64,000 bases of DNA from Mesorhizobium sp. (GCA_004963905.1 SUGL01000027.1:29769-93768), one strand, 5' to 3'. Counted from the stretch's first letter, positions 36,566 to 45,898 are shown. Numbers and translations are program-made. The notes: a model not told the origin generated them from the sequence alone.

Positions 36566-37452
36566 TCGACGCCGGCTGGATCGCCGCAGCCGTCCTTGCC
36601 GCCGTCGTCCTGCTGGCGTTTCTTTTGCGCACGCGCCTCTTCGCCGCGCTCGGCTACCGTCTGCAACCGATCGAGCCGATGGCGCCCGAGGACGATGAAT
36701 CGGACGAGAACGGCGACGACACCCGCCGCAACGGGCAGCCGCGCGAGGACCGCAACCGGCTGGGCGAGCTTTTCGAACTCGAGGAGCTCGAAGTGTCGGA
36801 TGTGATGGTCCATCGCACCAACATGCGCTCGGTCAACGCCGACGATCCGCCGGAAATGGTGGTGCGCGAGATCCTGCAGAGCCCGCATACACGCATGCCG
36901 CTGTGGAAAGGTTCGCTGGACAACATCGTCGGCGTGCTGCACGCCAAGGATCTGCTGAGGGCGCTTAACGAGGTCGGCAACGACTTTTCCAAGATCGACG
37001 TGACAAAAATCGCGTCGAAGCCATGGTTCGTGCCCGACACCACCACCTTGCAGGAGCAGCTCAACGCCTTCCTGCGCCGCAAGGCGCACTTCGCTATCGT
37101 CGTCGACGAATATGGCGAGATGGAAGGGCTGGTGACGCTGGAGGACATCATCGAGGAGATCGTCGGCGAGATCGCCGACGAGCACGATGTCGACATGCAG
37201 GGCGTCAAGCAGGAGGCCGACGGCTCGGTCGTCGTGGACGGCACGGTGCCGATCCGCGATCTCAACCGGGCGCTCGACTGGGACCTGCCGGACGAGGAGG
37301 CCACGACGATCGCCGGCCTCGTCATCCACGAGACACAGACCATCCCCGAGGAGAAGCAGGCCTTTACCTTCCACGGCAAGCGATTCGTCGTGATGAAGCG
37401 CGACAAAAACCGTATCGCAAGGTTGAGGATCCGGCCCGCCGGCGACGGCTAA
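36562..37452 (+). CDS. CorC/HlyC-like CBS-domain protein lacking the DUF21 membrane domain
   Basis: 296 residues. One membrane helix at residues 3-24 and a variable acidic linker are followed by a full CBS pair (about 72-190, [35 protein letters not shown]) and the CorC/HlyC C-terminal domain. Usual relatives have about 430 residues with a four-helix DUF21 domain at the N-terminus; that domain is missing. The ATG overlaps the aroB stop, so the short form is the intact gene here. Related proteins act in magnesium/cobalt transport or tolerance. Confidence 0.87.
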   Translation: MIDAGWIAAAVLAAVVLLAFLLRTRLFAALGYRLQPIEPMAPEDDESDENGDDTRRNGQPREDRNRLGELFELEELEVSDVMVHRTNMRSVNADDPPEMVVREILQSPHTRMPLWKGSLDNIVGVLHAKDLLRALNEVGNDFSKIDVTKIASKPWFVPDTTTLQEQLNAFLRRKAHFAIVVDEYGEMEGLVTLEDIIEEIVGEIADEHDVDMQGVKQEADGSVVVDGTVPIRDLNRALDWDLPDEEATTIAGLVIHETQTIPEEKQAFTFHGKRFVVMKRDKNRIARLRIRPAGDG

Positions 37453-37555
37453 AGCGCCTCGCGCTCAAACGGATTCATGCGACGCGCTTTAAGTCGTTGC
37501 TTTGATGCATGTCGTTTTCCCAAAACTGCTGCGCTTTTCCTGGAATTGCCATCGG
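37450..37555. repeat. R2 copy joined to the end of an R1 element
   Basis: Starts with TAAAGCGCCTCGCG, whose TAA is the stop of the CBS-domain gene, continues with GGATTCATGCGACGCGCTTTAA and TGATGCATGTCG as in R2, then switches to the R1-like end CTTTTCCTGGAATTGCC. It looks like a recombinant of the two families. It lies between convergent genes. Confidence 0.7.
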
Positions 37556-37563
37556 GGCCGAGG

Positions 37564-39108
37564 TCAGAGCTCCTTTGTCGAGCGCTCGCTGAGCATCGCA
37601 CCCGTTTCAGTGTCGATCGCCGCCAGGCTGACGTCGTAGCCCCACAGGGTTCGGATATGGCGCAGGGTCGCGTCGCGGCTTTCGTCTTCGAGCAGGATGC
37701 CGTTCTTGACATTGTGCTGCAGCCGCAGATGCCGGTCGCCCAAGAGGTCCACGTCAACCACCTGGACGTCGGGCCGGCTCGCTCCCACGTCGTAGCTTTG
37801 GGCCAGCGCGGACCGAATCTTGCTGTAGCCGCGTTCATTGTGGATCGAGGCGACTTCGTAGTGCGGCTCGTCGGCGCCGTCGGCCAGCACGAAGAGCCGC
37901 CATTTGCGGATCAGGGTCGGGCTCAGATATTGGCGGATGAAGGATTCGTCACGGTGATTGGCCCAGGCATCGAGCAGGGTGTCGCGCCAGTCGCCACGGC
38001 CGGCGATGTCCGGAAACCAGTCGCGGTCCTCCGCCGTCGGTTCGGTCGACATGCGCTGGATGTCCTGCATCATGTCGAGCCCGAGGGCATAGGGATTGAT
38101 GCCGGAGAAGCGCGGGTCGTCGAAGGCCGGCTGGAAGACCACGTTCGAATGGTTGCGCAGGATCTCGAGCATGGCGCCTTCGCTGATGCGGCCACGGTCG
38201 AAAAGCGTGTTCATGATCGTGTAGTGCACGAAGGTGGCGCAGCCTTCGTTCATCACCTGGGTTTGGCGCTGCGGATAAAAATATTGCGCAATGACGCGGA
38301 CGATCCTGACGATCTCGCGCTGCCAGGGCTCGAGGACGAGACTGTTCTTCTCGAGGAAATAGAGCAGGTTTTCTTCCGGCAAGTTGAGCGATTTCTTCCG
38401 CTCCGCCACGCCGTCGCCGCGTGTTCCGGTCTTGTCGGCCTCATGCGAAGGCGGCAGCGTGCGCCACAAGTCGTTGTAGGACCGCTCCTCGTATTCGAGC
38501 CGCTCGCGGAGCCCCTCGCGCTGCTGCTCCGACGACAGCTTCGGGGGTCGATGGTAGCGGAAGACGCCCTGCTCCATCAGCGCGTGGGCGGAATCGACAA
38601 TCGCCTCCACCGCTGCCAGGCCGTGCCGTTCCTCGCATCGGGCTATGTAGCTCTTGGCAAAATCGAGATAGCTCAGGATTCCCCCGGCGTCGGTCCATTG
38701 CCGGAAGAGATGGTTGTTCTTGAAGAAGTGGTTGTGCCCTAGCGCGGCGTGGGCGGTCACCAGAGCCTGCAGGGCCATGGTGTTCTCTTCCATCAGGTAG
38801 ACGATGCAGGGATTGGAATTGATGACCAATTCATAGGCCAGCCCGCGTGCGCCCTTGCGGTAGAGAAGTTCGTCATAGAGGAAGCGTTTGCCGAACGACC
38901 AGTGCCGATACATCAGCGGCATGCCGACCGATGAATAGGCGTCGAGCATCTGCTCGGAGGAAATGACCTCCATCTGCACCGGATAGATGTCGAGGCGTAG
39001 CTCTTCCTTGCCGATCGCCTCGATCTCTTCGTAGGCGCGCGACAACTTGGCAAAATCCCAGTCCGACCCGGAAAACAGCAGCTCGGATTTGCGCGCCTGA
39101 CTGACCAT
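37564..39108 (-). CDS. SpoVR family protein (YcgB-like)
   Basis: 514 residues, full length for the family. Characteristic stretches are SSVGMPLMYRHWSFGK, NSNPCIVYLMEENTMALQALVTAHAALGHNHFFKNN and MNEGCATFVHYTIMN. The biochemical role is unknown; SpoVR is linked to spore cortex formation in Bacillus and to stress survival in Gram-negatives. Last gene of the prkA-yeaH-spoVR operon, 15 bases after the yeaH homologue. Confidence 0.95.
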   Translation of the reverse strand: MVSQARKSELLFSGSDWDFAKLSRAYEEIEAIGKEELRLDIYPVQMEVISSEQMLDAYSSVGMPLMYRHWSFGKRFLYDELLYRKGARGLAYELVINSNPCIVYLMEENTMALQALVTAHAALGHNHFFKNNHLFRQWTDAGGILSYLDFAKSYIARCEERHGLAAVEAIVDSAHALMEQGVFRYHRPPKLSSEQQREGLRERLEYEERSYNDLWRTLPPSHEADKTGTRGDGVAERKKSLNLPEENLLYFLEKNSLVLEPWQREIVRIVRVIAQYFYPQRQTQVMNEGCATFVHYTIMNTLFDRGRISEGAMLEILRNHSNVVFQPAFDDPRFSGINPYALGLDMMQDIQRMSTEPTAEDRDWFPDIAGRGDWRDTLLDAWANHRDESFIRQYLSPTLIRKWRLFVLADGADEPHYEVASIHNERGYSKIRSALAQSYDVGASRPDVQVVDVDLLGDRHLRLQHNVKNGILLEDESRDATLRHIRTLWGYDVSLAAIDTETGAMLSERSTKEL

Positions 39109-39123
39109 CGGCTGCCCCCGCCT

Positions 39124-40434
39124 TCACGCGCTCTTGCGCAGGTCGGGCTGCCTGGCGAACAGCTCGCGAAAGACCGGATAGATATCGGCCGGAGCAGCGA
39201 TGCGCCGCATCTGGAAATTCGGCCATTTGCCGTCGACAGCGTTGTAGGCGCGCCAGAGCGATGTCCCGTTCTCGGTCGAGCCGAAAATGTGGCTTTCCCG
39301 TTCGTCGATGATCTCCACATAGGCGAAATACTGGCAAAGGCGCATGAGCTTGCGGTCGAGGAGTTCTATGCAGCGCTCGGAATCGGTGGCGAAGTTGTCG
39401 CCGTCGGAAGCCTGGGCAGCGTAAATATTCCATTCCGCGACCGGATAGCGCTCCTCGATGATGCGGTGCATTTCCTCGAGCGCCGTGGAAACCACGGTGC
39501 CGCCGCTTTGCGTGTGGTAGAAGAACGTATGCTCGTCCACCTCCTTGGCCTCGTGGGTGTGGCGAATGAAGACGATCTCGGTGCGCTCATAACGCCGCGA
39601 CAGGAACAGATGCAGCAGCACGAAGAAGCGTTTGGCCAAATCCTTCTCGCGCTCTCCCATCGATCCAGAGACGTCCATCAGGCAGAACATGACTGCGCTG
39701 GCATTCGGCACCGGCTGGGGATCGAAGCGATTGAAGCGGATATCGACCGGGTCGACATAGGCAATTCGCTTGCGCCGGCGTTCAAGCCGATCAAATTCCT
39801 TGCGCAGGGCCGCGAGGCGTTCTCGTATCGCCGGGCTTGGCGGCTTCGATTCCAACGCGGCAATCTGCTTGGCGATCGCGTCCAGCTCCGCCTGCTTGGG
39901 ACGCCTGAGCGCGATGCGGCGCCCATGGCTGTTTCGCATCGTGCGTCCGACATTGATGTTGGTCGGCGCCCCGCTTGCCGTGAAGCCCGCCCGTCTTGGC
40001 TTGAAACTCAGTATCTGCTTGAGATTGAGCTTGACCAGATCGGGCAGTTCGAGGTCCTCGAAGAAGAGGTCGAGCACTTCCTCGCGCGACAGCACGAAGC
40101 GAAAGTCGTCCTCGGATTCCGTGTTCCCCGGACCCGAAGGGCCCGCGCCCCCGCCGCCAGGCTTGGGGATCAGATCGCCGGGGCTGAACGACCTGTTGCC
40201 TGGCAGGACGTGCTGGCGCTGTCCGCTGTCCTTGGCGTTGTTGAAGGTTGGTTCGCCGGTGCCTTTGCGGGGCATCGGCACGGCATGCTCGCGGTCGATC
40301 TCGGCGATGCCACCCGTGCGAACCTTATCGCGGATGCTGCGCTTGAGCTCTTCCCGGGCGCGCCTGAGGAAGCGCTGACGATTGCCCAGGCTTTTGTCCT
40401 TCGGGTTGAGGCGGCGGTCGATGAAGATCGGCAT
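39124..40434 (-). CDS. YeaH/YhbH family protein (DUF444)
   Basis: 436 residues. An N-terminal region with FIDRRLNPKDKS and NRQRFLRRAREELKRSIRD, and a C-terminal vWA-like domain starting VMFCLMDVSGSMGEREKDLAKRFF, define the DUF444 family. It is a conserved partner of PrkA/YeaG in nutrient stress. It is 18 bases downstream of prkA. Confidence 0.95.
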   Translation of the reverse strand: MPIFIDRRLNPKDKSLGNRQRFLRRAREELKRSIRDKVRTGGIAEIDREHAVPMPRKGTGEPTFNNAKDSGQRQHVLPGNRSFSPGDLIPKPGGGGAGPSGPGNTESEDDFRFVLSREEVLDLFFEDLELPDLVKLNLKQILSFKPRRAGFTASGAPTNINVGRTMRNSHGRRIALRRPKQAELDAIAKQIAALESKPPSPAIRERLAALRKEFDRLERRRKRIAYVDPVDIRFNRFDPQPVPNASAVMFCLMDVSGSMGEREKDLAKRFFVLLHLFLSRRYERTEIVFIRHTHEAKEVDEHTFFYHTQSGGTVVSTALEEMHRIIEERYPVAEWNIYAAQASDGDNFATDSERCIELLDRKLMRLCQYFAYVEIIDERESHIFGSTENGTSLWRAYNAVDGKWPNFQMRRIAAPADIYPVFRELFARQPDLRKSA

Positions 40435-40452
40435 GGAACCGTTCGGGCTTGC

Positions 40453-42402
40453 TCAGCCCGCCTTGTTCACGCGCATGTACCAGTCGACCAGCCGGCGCAC
40501 CTGCCGCTGGGTATAGCCGCGCTCCACCATCCGCTGCACGAACTCGTTATGCCGCTTCTCCGTGACGCTGTCCTGTTTTGAGCCGAAGCTGATCACCGGC
40601 AGCAGATCTTCGACCTGTCCGAACATGCGCTTCTCGATGACTTCGCGAAGCTTTTCATAGCTCGTCCAGGATGGGTTGCGGCCGTGATTTCGCGCGCGTG
40701 CGCGCAAGGTGAATTTGACCACTTCGTTGCGGAAGTCCTTGGGATTGGCGATGCCAGCCGGTTTCTCGACCTGCGACAACTCCTTTTCCAGGACCTCGCG
40801 ATTGAGGATCTGGCCTGTATCGGGGTCCTTGAAGTCCTGATCCTCGATCCAGGCATCGGCGTAGGCGATATAGCGGTCGAAAAGGTTCTGGCCGTATTCG
40901 CTGTACGATTCCAGATAGGCCTTCTGGATCTCATGACCGATGAACTCGGCATAGCGTGTCGCCAGTTCCGACTTGATGAATTCGAGATAGGCGGCTTCCG
41001 TTTCCTTCGGGAATTGCTCGCGCTTGATCGCCTCCTCGAGGATGTACATCAGGTGCACGGGATCGGCGGCAACCTCCTTGGTGTCGTAGTTGAAAGTCTG
41101 GGACAGGATCTTGAAGGCGAAGCGCGTGCTGACCCCGGTCATGCCTTCGTCGACACCGGCGGCATCGCGATATTCCTGGACCGACTTCGCCTTCGGGTCG
41201 ATCTCCTTGAGGTTCTCGCCATCATAGGCGCGCATCTTGGTGTAGAGCGGCGAATTCTCGTGCTCGGCAAGGCGGGTCGAGACGGTGAAGCGGCTGAGAA
41301 TGTCCAGCACCTCGGGCGCGCAGGGACTGTTCGCCAACTCGCTCTCGCGCAGCAGCTTCTCGTAGATGTGCCTTTCCTCGGTGATGCGAAGGCAATACGG
41401 CACCTTGACCACGAGGATACGGTCGAGGAAGGCCTCGTTGTTCTTGTTGTTCTTGAATTGCTGCCATTCCGATTCGTTGGAGTGCGCTACGACGATGCCC
41501 TGATAGGGGAAGGAGCCGAAATTCTCGGTGCCGTTGTAGCTGCCTTCCTGGGTTGCCGTCAGCAACGGGTGCAGGACCTTGATCGGCGCCTTGAACATTT
41601 CGACGAATTCGAGCAGGCCCTGCGTGGTCCGGTTCAAGCCGCCGCTGTAGGAATAAGCATCCGGATCGGACTGGCTGAAGTGTTCCAATTGCCTGATGTC
41701 GACCTTGCCTACCAGGGCGGAAACATCCTGATTGTTCTCGTCGCCAGGCTCGGTCTTGGCGATGGCGATCTGACGCAGACGCGACGGCGACAGCTTGACC
41801 ACGCTGAATTTGGAAATGTCGCCGGAAAGCTCGTCGAGGCGCTTGGCCGCCCAAGGCGAGATGAGGCCGTACAAGCGACGGCGGGCTATCCCGTATTTAT
41901 CTTCCAGCAAATCGCCCATCCGGTCGGGATGGAAAAGGCCGAGCGGCGATTCGAAAATCGGGCTGATCTGGTTGCCGACCTTCAGCGTATAGATAGGACG
42001 CTGCTCCATCAGCTTCTTCAGCCGTTCGGCGAGCGAGGACTTGCCGCCGCCGACCGGGCCGAGGAGGTAGAGGATCTGCTTGCGCTCCTCGAGACCCTGC
42101 GAGGCATAGCGGAAATATCCGGCGATGCGCTCGATCGTATCCTCCATTCCGTAGAAGTCGGAGAAGGAGGGGTAAATCTTGACGGTGCGGTTCGAGAAGA
42201 TGCGGCCGAGTCGCTCGTCCTTGCTGGTGTCGACCAGGTTCGGCTCGCCGATAGCCTCGACCATCCGCTCAGGTGCCGAGGCATACATGGATTTGTCCTC
42301 TCGGCATCCAAGCAGATACTGTTGGAGGCTGATCTCTTCCTGGGCCGCGTTGGCGTAAATCTCCGAAAACAGATCGAAGACGTCTGATTGGTTCTCGCGC
42401 AT
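40453..42402 (-). CDS. prkA: PrkA family serine protein kinase (YeaG-like)
   Basis: 649 residues. An AAA-type N-terminal domain with Walker A GPVGGGKSSLAERL (about 113-126) and a C-terminal kinase-like PrkA domain. The family phosphorylates proteins under starvation and stress; in Enterobacteria yeaG-yeaH is RpoS-dependent. First gene of the operon; a candidate EcfG promoter is 50 to 75 bases upstream, which fits control by the alphaproteobacterial general stress response. Confidence 0.95.
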   Translation of the reverse strand: MRENQSDVFDLFSEIYANAAQEEISLQQYLLGCREDKSMYASAPERMVEAIGEPNLVDTSKDERLGRIFSNRTVKIYPSFSDFYGMEDTIERIAGYFRYASQGLEERKQILYLLGPVGGGKSSLAERLKKLMEQRPIYTLKVGNQISPIFESPLGLFHPDRMGDLLEDKYGIARRRLYGLISPWAAKRLDELSGDISKFSVVKLSPSRLRQIAIAKTEPGDENNQDVSALVGKVDIRQLEHFSQSDPDAYSYSGGLNRTTQGLLEFVEMFKAPIKVLHPLLTATQEGSYNGTENFGSFPYQGIVVAHSNESEWQQFKNNKNNEAFLDRILVVKVPYCLRITEERHIYEKLLRESELANSPCAPEVLDILSRFTVSTRLAEHENSPLYTKMRAYDGENLKEIDPKAKSVQEYRDAAGVDEGMTGVSTRFAFKILSQTFNYDTKEVAADPVHLMYILEEAIKREQFPKETEAAYLEFIKSELATRYAEFIGHEIQKAYLESYSEYGQNLFDRYIAYADAWIEDQDFKDPDTGQILNREVLEKELSQVEKPAGIANPKDFRNEVVKFTLRARARNHGRNPSWTSYEKLREVIEKRMFGQVEDLLPVISFGSKQDSVTEKRHNEFVQRMVERGYTQRQVRRLVDWYMRVNKAG

Positions 42403-42864
42403 GATGTTTTGCCTCGGAGCCGATAGGCTGCCAATCGGCTCATCGTTCCTTCAACTGTCGGAAAGCGTCGTTTGTTCCCGACAAACGCAATAAGCCAGCT
42501 GCGATCACTGGGGTTTGAAGAACCGCGCCGCGTGGCCGGAAAGAAGCGCCGCGTTGCGCGTCCCGATGCAGACTAAAATCGCCCACCCGAATCAACAGCC
42601 AAGATCAGTGTGCGCTCGGTCGACCCATTTGCCAACCCATAACGGACGCGTCGACGCTGCGGTGCATTGTCGCCGCGAGGCGCCTGGGGAAAACCGGTTA
42701 CGGATCGCCGGCGGTGCGATGCTGACTGCTCCGCATCTGCCGCCTGAAGGCTGCCGGAGCCAACGCTGTGGAGGTCCGATCGGGCACCCGAGGTTTGGCA
42801 AAGCACCCGATGCGAACGGCATGCCCACCCAGAGCTTCAGGGGGATCTTGACCGGGCCTGACAC
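42403..42864. other. Intergenic region upstream of prkA
   Basis: It contains the hairpin GAGCCGAT...ATCGGCTC (about 42417-42441) in the prkA leader and the EcfG-like promoter (42453-42478). The remaining 380 bases hold no credible gene or repeat. Confidence 0.5.
42453..42478 (-). promoter_or_regulatory. Candidate EcfG (general stress) promoter for prkA-yeaH-spoVR
   Basis: On the minus strand GGAAC (42478-42474), then 17 bases, then AGTT (42456-42453). This fits the GGAAC-N16/17-cGTT consensus of EcfG/SigT/RpoE2 promoters at all -35 bases and at three of four -10 bases. It lies about 51 bases before the prkA ATG. Confidence 0.6.
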
Positions 42865-43221
42865 CTACATGTCGTGGTCGGGAACATAGAGGCAGAACGA
42901 ATGCTGAGACTTCGCGTCGCCGCCTGGCTTGCATTCGTGAAAGAACTCGTCGCGCGAGCGCTTGATCCGGCTGTCGGAGTAGGGGATGACCTCTCCGGTG
43001 GAGAGCTGGTATCCATACTTCGTTTCCTTAACATCGGACGTGGGTGCCTGGTAGCAGTCCATTCCCGAGCAACATGAGCTGTCGTACTGCCAGCCCTTGG
43101 GCGCCTGATGCGCGGTCGCCGGAGCCGGAAGGAAGGCCGCGAGCGCAATTGCCGCAAGAAGCCGCAAGCCGCCTCGGCGCCCGTTGCTGTGCGCGGCTGG
43201 AACTCGATACGTCTTCATCAT
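42865..43221 (-). CDS. Small secreted cysteine-rich protein
   Basis: 118 residues starting MM (either Met possible). A Sec signal peptide (hydrophobic AIALAAFLPAPATA) predicts export. The mature part of about 80 residues has Cys-rich motifs SCCSGMDCYQ, HECKPGG and SFCLYVPDHDM, suggesting disulfides or metal binding. Monocistronic. I recognise the pattern from rhizobial hypothetical proteins but not a function. Confidence 0.8.
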   Translation of the reverse strand: MMKTYRVPAAHSNGRRGGLRLLAAIALAAFLPAPATAHQAPKGWQYDSSCCSGMDCYQAPTSDVKETKYGYQLSTGEVIPYSDSRIKRSRDEFFHECKPGGDAKSQHSFCLYVPDHDM

Positions 43222-43515
43222 TGGTGGTCACCGTTCGGAAGCGCCGGCCGAGGGCATCGGCTCTCCGGTCTGACTAGCAATCCGCCCGGCAATCAAACTG
43301 CCAGACCGGGGAAATGTTCCATGGTCCTGCTCGGGCGGCCGGGTTGCGCGCCGGCGCATTTGACGGTGCGAAAGGGATGCCGGCCCACCGCTGACGAGCC
43401 GGCCGTGCGGCCGATGAACAATCCTTAACTGGACGCCCGCCGAGCTTGCATGCACTCTGTTCTTGTCTGGGTGGGGCAGAGGCGGTCGGGGCAGAGGGGC
43501 AGTCAGGAGATGATG

Positions 43516-44328
43516 ATGATCGATCGGCGCCACTTTGTCCTTGCGTCCGTTGCCGCGCTCATGCCGATGGCAGCGTCGGCAGCCTGGCGCTTGCGCCAGC
43601 CGGCGCCACGGACGCTCGACTATGGACCGGCCAAGCTCGACGTCTACGCGCGGGAGGGTGCCAAGGGCGATCCAGTCGTCTTCTTCATCCATGGCGGCGC
43701 CTGGCGGATCGGCAACCGCTCCAATGTCAATGCCAAGCCGGGCTTCCTGCTCGCCGACGGCTTCCTGTTCGTCTCGATCGACTACCGCATGCTGCCCGCG
43801 GCCGATGTCGCGACCCAGGCAAGCGACGTCGAAAAGGCTTACGGCTATGTGCGGGCCAACATCGCCGAATATGGCGGCGATCCCGACCGCATCGTGGTGA
43901 TGGGCCACTCGGCCGGTTGCCATCTCGCGGCATTGACGGGGTTTCGCGGCGGCTTGCCCGGCGTTGCCGGGCTGGTGCTCGACGACACCGAGGCCTATGA
44001 CATCGAGGCCCTGGCCAAGGCGCAGGGCGGCAAGCTGCGGCCGATCTACGCGCAGGCGTTTTCGGATCCGAGCCAATGGCGGGCGTTGTCGCCCGCAACC
44101 TATATCGGCAAGGGCAAGCATCCGCCCGTGTTCATCGCCTATTCGAACGCGCCGATCCGCGCGGCCATGGCCCATGATCTCGCGGACCGGCTGCGGACAG
44201 GGGGCACCAAGGTCACGCTGTTCGACGGCAGCGCCTATTCGCATATGGCGATCAACCGCCGCGTCGGTGAGGACGGCGATGCGCTGACTGCAGCGGTTAT
44301 GGCCTTCCTGAAGGCAACGGTCGCCTGA
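43516..44328 (+). CDS. Alpha/beta hydrolase (carboxylesterase type) with Tat signal
   Basis: 270 residues from the ATG at 43516, six bases after GGAG (three ATGs in a row at 43510-43516 are all possible). The N-terminus DRRHFVLAS followed by a hydrophobic stretch is a Tat-type signal. The oxyanion motif HGGAW and the nucleophile elbow GHSAG mark an HSL-like esterase; the catalytic His is probably in SAYSHMAINR. Substrate unknown. Confidence 0.87.
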   Translation: MIDRRHFVLASVAALMPMAASAAWRLRQPAPRTLDYGPAKLDVYAREGAKGDPVVFFIHGGAWRIGNRSNVNAKPGFLLADGFLFVSIDYRMLPAADVATQASDVEKAYGYVRANIAEYGGDPDRIVVMGHSAGCHLAALTGFRGGLPGVAGLVLDDTEAYDIEALAKAQGGKLRPIYAQAFSDPSQWRALSPATYIGKGKHPPVFIAYSNAPIRAAMAHDLADRLRTGGTKVTLFDGSAYSHMAINRRVGEDGDALTAAVMAFLKATVA

Positions 44329-44454
44329 TCGCCGGCGAAACTGGATCACGTCAAGGTCGGTGGAAGCGGCCCGCGCCGATACATGAGAACGCTTCGAGGC
44401 GCTGCTCGACGGCGCGCTGTCGCGCCTGGGGCCGTCCCCCACCGAAGCGATGAT

Positions 44455-44636
44455 CTGGGTCGTTCATCGTTTCGCGGAAACGCTGAACCGCTCTATCCCT
44501 TTGTTTTTGACGCAATTCCAGACGGGGGCTACGGCGAAGTCGCCGAGCCTAGCTACGGCGAAGTCGTCGAGCCTAGCTACGGCGAAGTCGCCGAGCCTAA
44601 GCGTTTCGCACTTTTCCTGGAACTGCTCAGAGCGGG
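44455..44636. repeat. R1 repeat interrupted by a tandem repeat
   Basis: The left part (GTTTCGCGGAAACGCTGAACCGCTCTA, then TTTGTTTTTGACGCAATTCCAGACGG) and the right part (TTTCGCACTTTTCCTGGAACTGCTC) match R1; between them the usual short centre is replaced by three 24-bp units. Confidence 0.7.
44528..44599. repeat. 24-bp tandem repeat, three units
   Basis: Units GCTACGGCGAAGTCG(C/T)CGAGCCTA at 44528-44551, 44552-44575 and 44576-44599; only the middle unit differs, by one base. It sits in the loop region of an R1 element. Three direct units without spacers, so not CRISPR. Confidence 0.9.
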
Positions 44637-44700
44637 CTCGGGCAGCATCGGTCAAGCTCCGCCGAGGAGTTCGACGGCATGGTTCGGATGCCGGTCGATC

Positions 44701-44732
44701 CATCTTGATGATTGGCCATCTTGATGATTGGC
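44701..44732. repeat. 16-bp tandem duplication
   Basis: CATCTTGATGATTGGC occurs twice in a row (44701-44716 and 44717-44732). It is a short recent duplication in intergenic DNA. Confidence 0.85.
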
Positions 44733-44833
44733 CAGCCACGCCGCGACCAATTGTGGGTGAGGCGGTGCAACCTTTGGAAGGAAGGGGCGTTCGCGTTCTA
44801 GTTGAGCGTCACCCCTGAAAGGTCCTGCCCGAG

Positions 44834-45898
44834 ATGATTGATAAACGCGTGCAAGCAACCCTGACGGCCGCATTGTTGCTCGTCATCGGGTTCGCTGCCT
44901 GGCCAACATATGCTGCCGAGCCAGCCTTGAAGAATGCCCGGCTGATCGGACGGTTTCTCGACGCCGGCGATCAGGCGGCTTTCGAGTGGCCCGGCAGCGC
45001 GATCGAGTTCGCGTTCGCGGGCAGTTGGCTGGACGTCGTGCTCGACGATCACGGCAGGAACAGCCTGGTGCTGGATGTCGACGGCAAACTGTCGCGGATC
45101 GATCTGAAGAAGGGCCCCAACACCTACCGTCTCGTCGCGACGCAGGGCGCGGATCGCCACTCCGTCCGGCTCGTGCGCCGTACCGAGGCGTTTTTCGGAA
45201 CCACCACTCTCAAGGATGTGCGCACCGATGGCACGCTTCTGCGGCCTGAGCCGAAGAAGCGCAGCCTGTTGGTGATCGGCGACTCGATTTCCGCCGGTTA
45301 CGGCATCGAGGGCAAGGACGCGAAATGCAAGTTCAGCGCCGATACGGAAAATCAGTACCTGACCTATGCCGCGATCGCGGCGCGACGCTACGATGCGGAC
45401 GTAATCACCCTGGCCGCTTCGGGAAAGGGGCTCGTTCGCAACTTTCGGGGAGCCAAGGGGCGCACAATGGCGGATTTGTACGACCGGGTTCTGCCCTCGC
45501 GGCAGGATCGCGAAGCGCTGCCCAAAACCGACGTCATCATCGTTCATCTCGGGACGAACGATTTCAGCGGCGGCGCCAGGCCGGCCAATTTTGCCGCCAG
45601 CTATGCCGAATTGCTGGCGAAACTGCGCGCCAATGCACCTGATGCGATGATCTACGCCGGGTTCGGGCCATTGCTAACGGGGAAAGACTTCGCCGCGGCG
45701 GACAAGGCGGTGGACGACGTGGTCAAGAGGCGGCGTGATGCCGGCGACAGCAAGACGGCGATGATCCGCTTCACCGAACCGCCTGGGGCATCGTCACGCG
45801 GCTGCGACTGGCATCCCAACGAGGCCGGCCAGCAACGCATGGCCAATCAGCTTGAGGACAGGATCGAGGCGGACCTCGGCTGGACGCAAGCCCGATGA
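44834..45898 (+). CDS. SGNH carbohydrate esterase, CE2-like, secreted
   Basis: 354 residues with a Sec signal peptide (cleavage near TYAAE). An N-terminal beta-sandwich (about 35-140) precedes an SGNH domain with GDSISAGYGIEG (Ser151), HLGTNDFSGG and DWHPNEAGQ (Asp325, His327). This two-domain order is that of CE2 acetyl esterases, which remove acetyl groups from polysaccharides. It overlaps the acyltransferase gene by four bases, so the two probably act on the same exported glycan. Confidence 0.86.
   Translation: MIDKRVQATLTAALLLVIGFAAWPTYAAEPALKNARLIGRFLDAGDQAAFEWPGSAIEFAFAGSWLDVVLDDHGRNSLVLDVDGKLSRIDLKKGPNTYRLVATQGADRHSVRLVRRTEAFFGTTTLKDVRTDGTLLRPEPKKRSLLVIGDSISAGYGIEGKDAKCKFSADTENQYLTYAAIAARRYDADVITLAASGKGLVRNFRGAKGRTMADLYDRVLPSRQDREALPKTDVIIVHLGTNDFSGGARPANFAASYAELLAKLRANAPDAMIYAGFGPLLTGKDFAAADKAVDDVVKRRRDAGDSKTAMIRFTEPPGASSRGCDWHPNEAGQQRMANQLEDRIEADLGWTQAR

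Larger units (their letters stand above)
44329..44833. other. Intergenic region with a disrupted R1 element and tandem repeats
   Basis: It holds R1-like ends around a 24-bp tandem repeat (44528-44599) and a 16-bp tandem duplication (44701-44732). The stretch 44340-44450 is GC-rich without a credible gene. The ribosome-binding site of the CE2-like gene lies in its last 20 bases. Confidence 0.55.

Noticed and set aside
40684-42387. 567-codon plus-strand open frame opposite prkA
   Set aside because: The minus-strand PrkA protein is full length and typical; the antisense product looks like shadow coding.
44528-44599. Possible CRISPR array
   Set aside because: Three directly adjacent 24-bp units without spacers and no cas genes; it is a simple tandem repeat.
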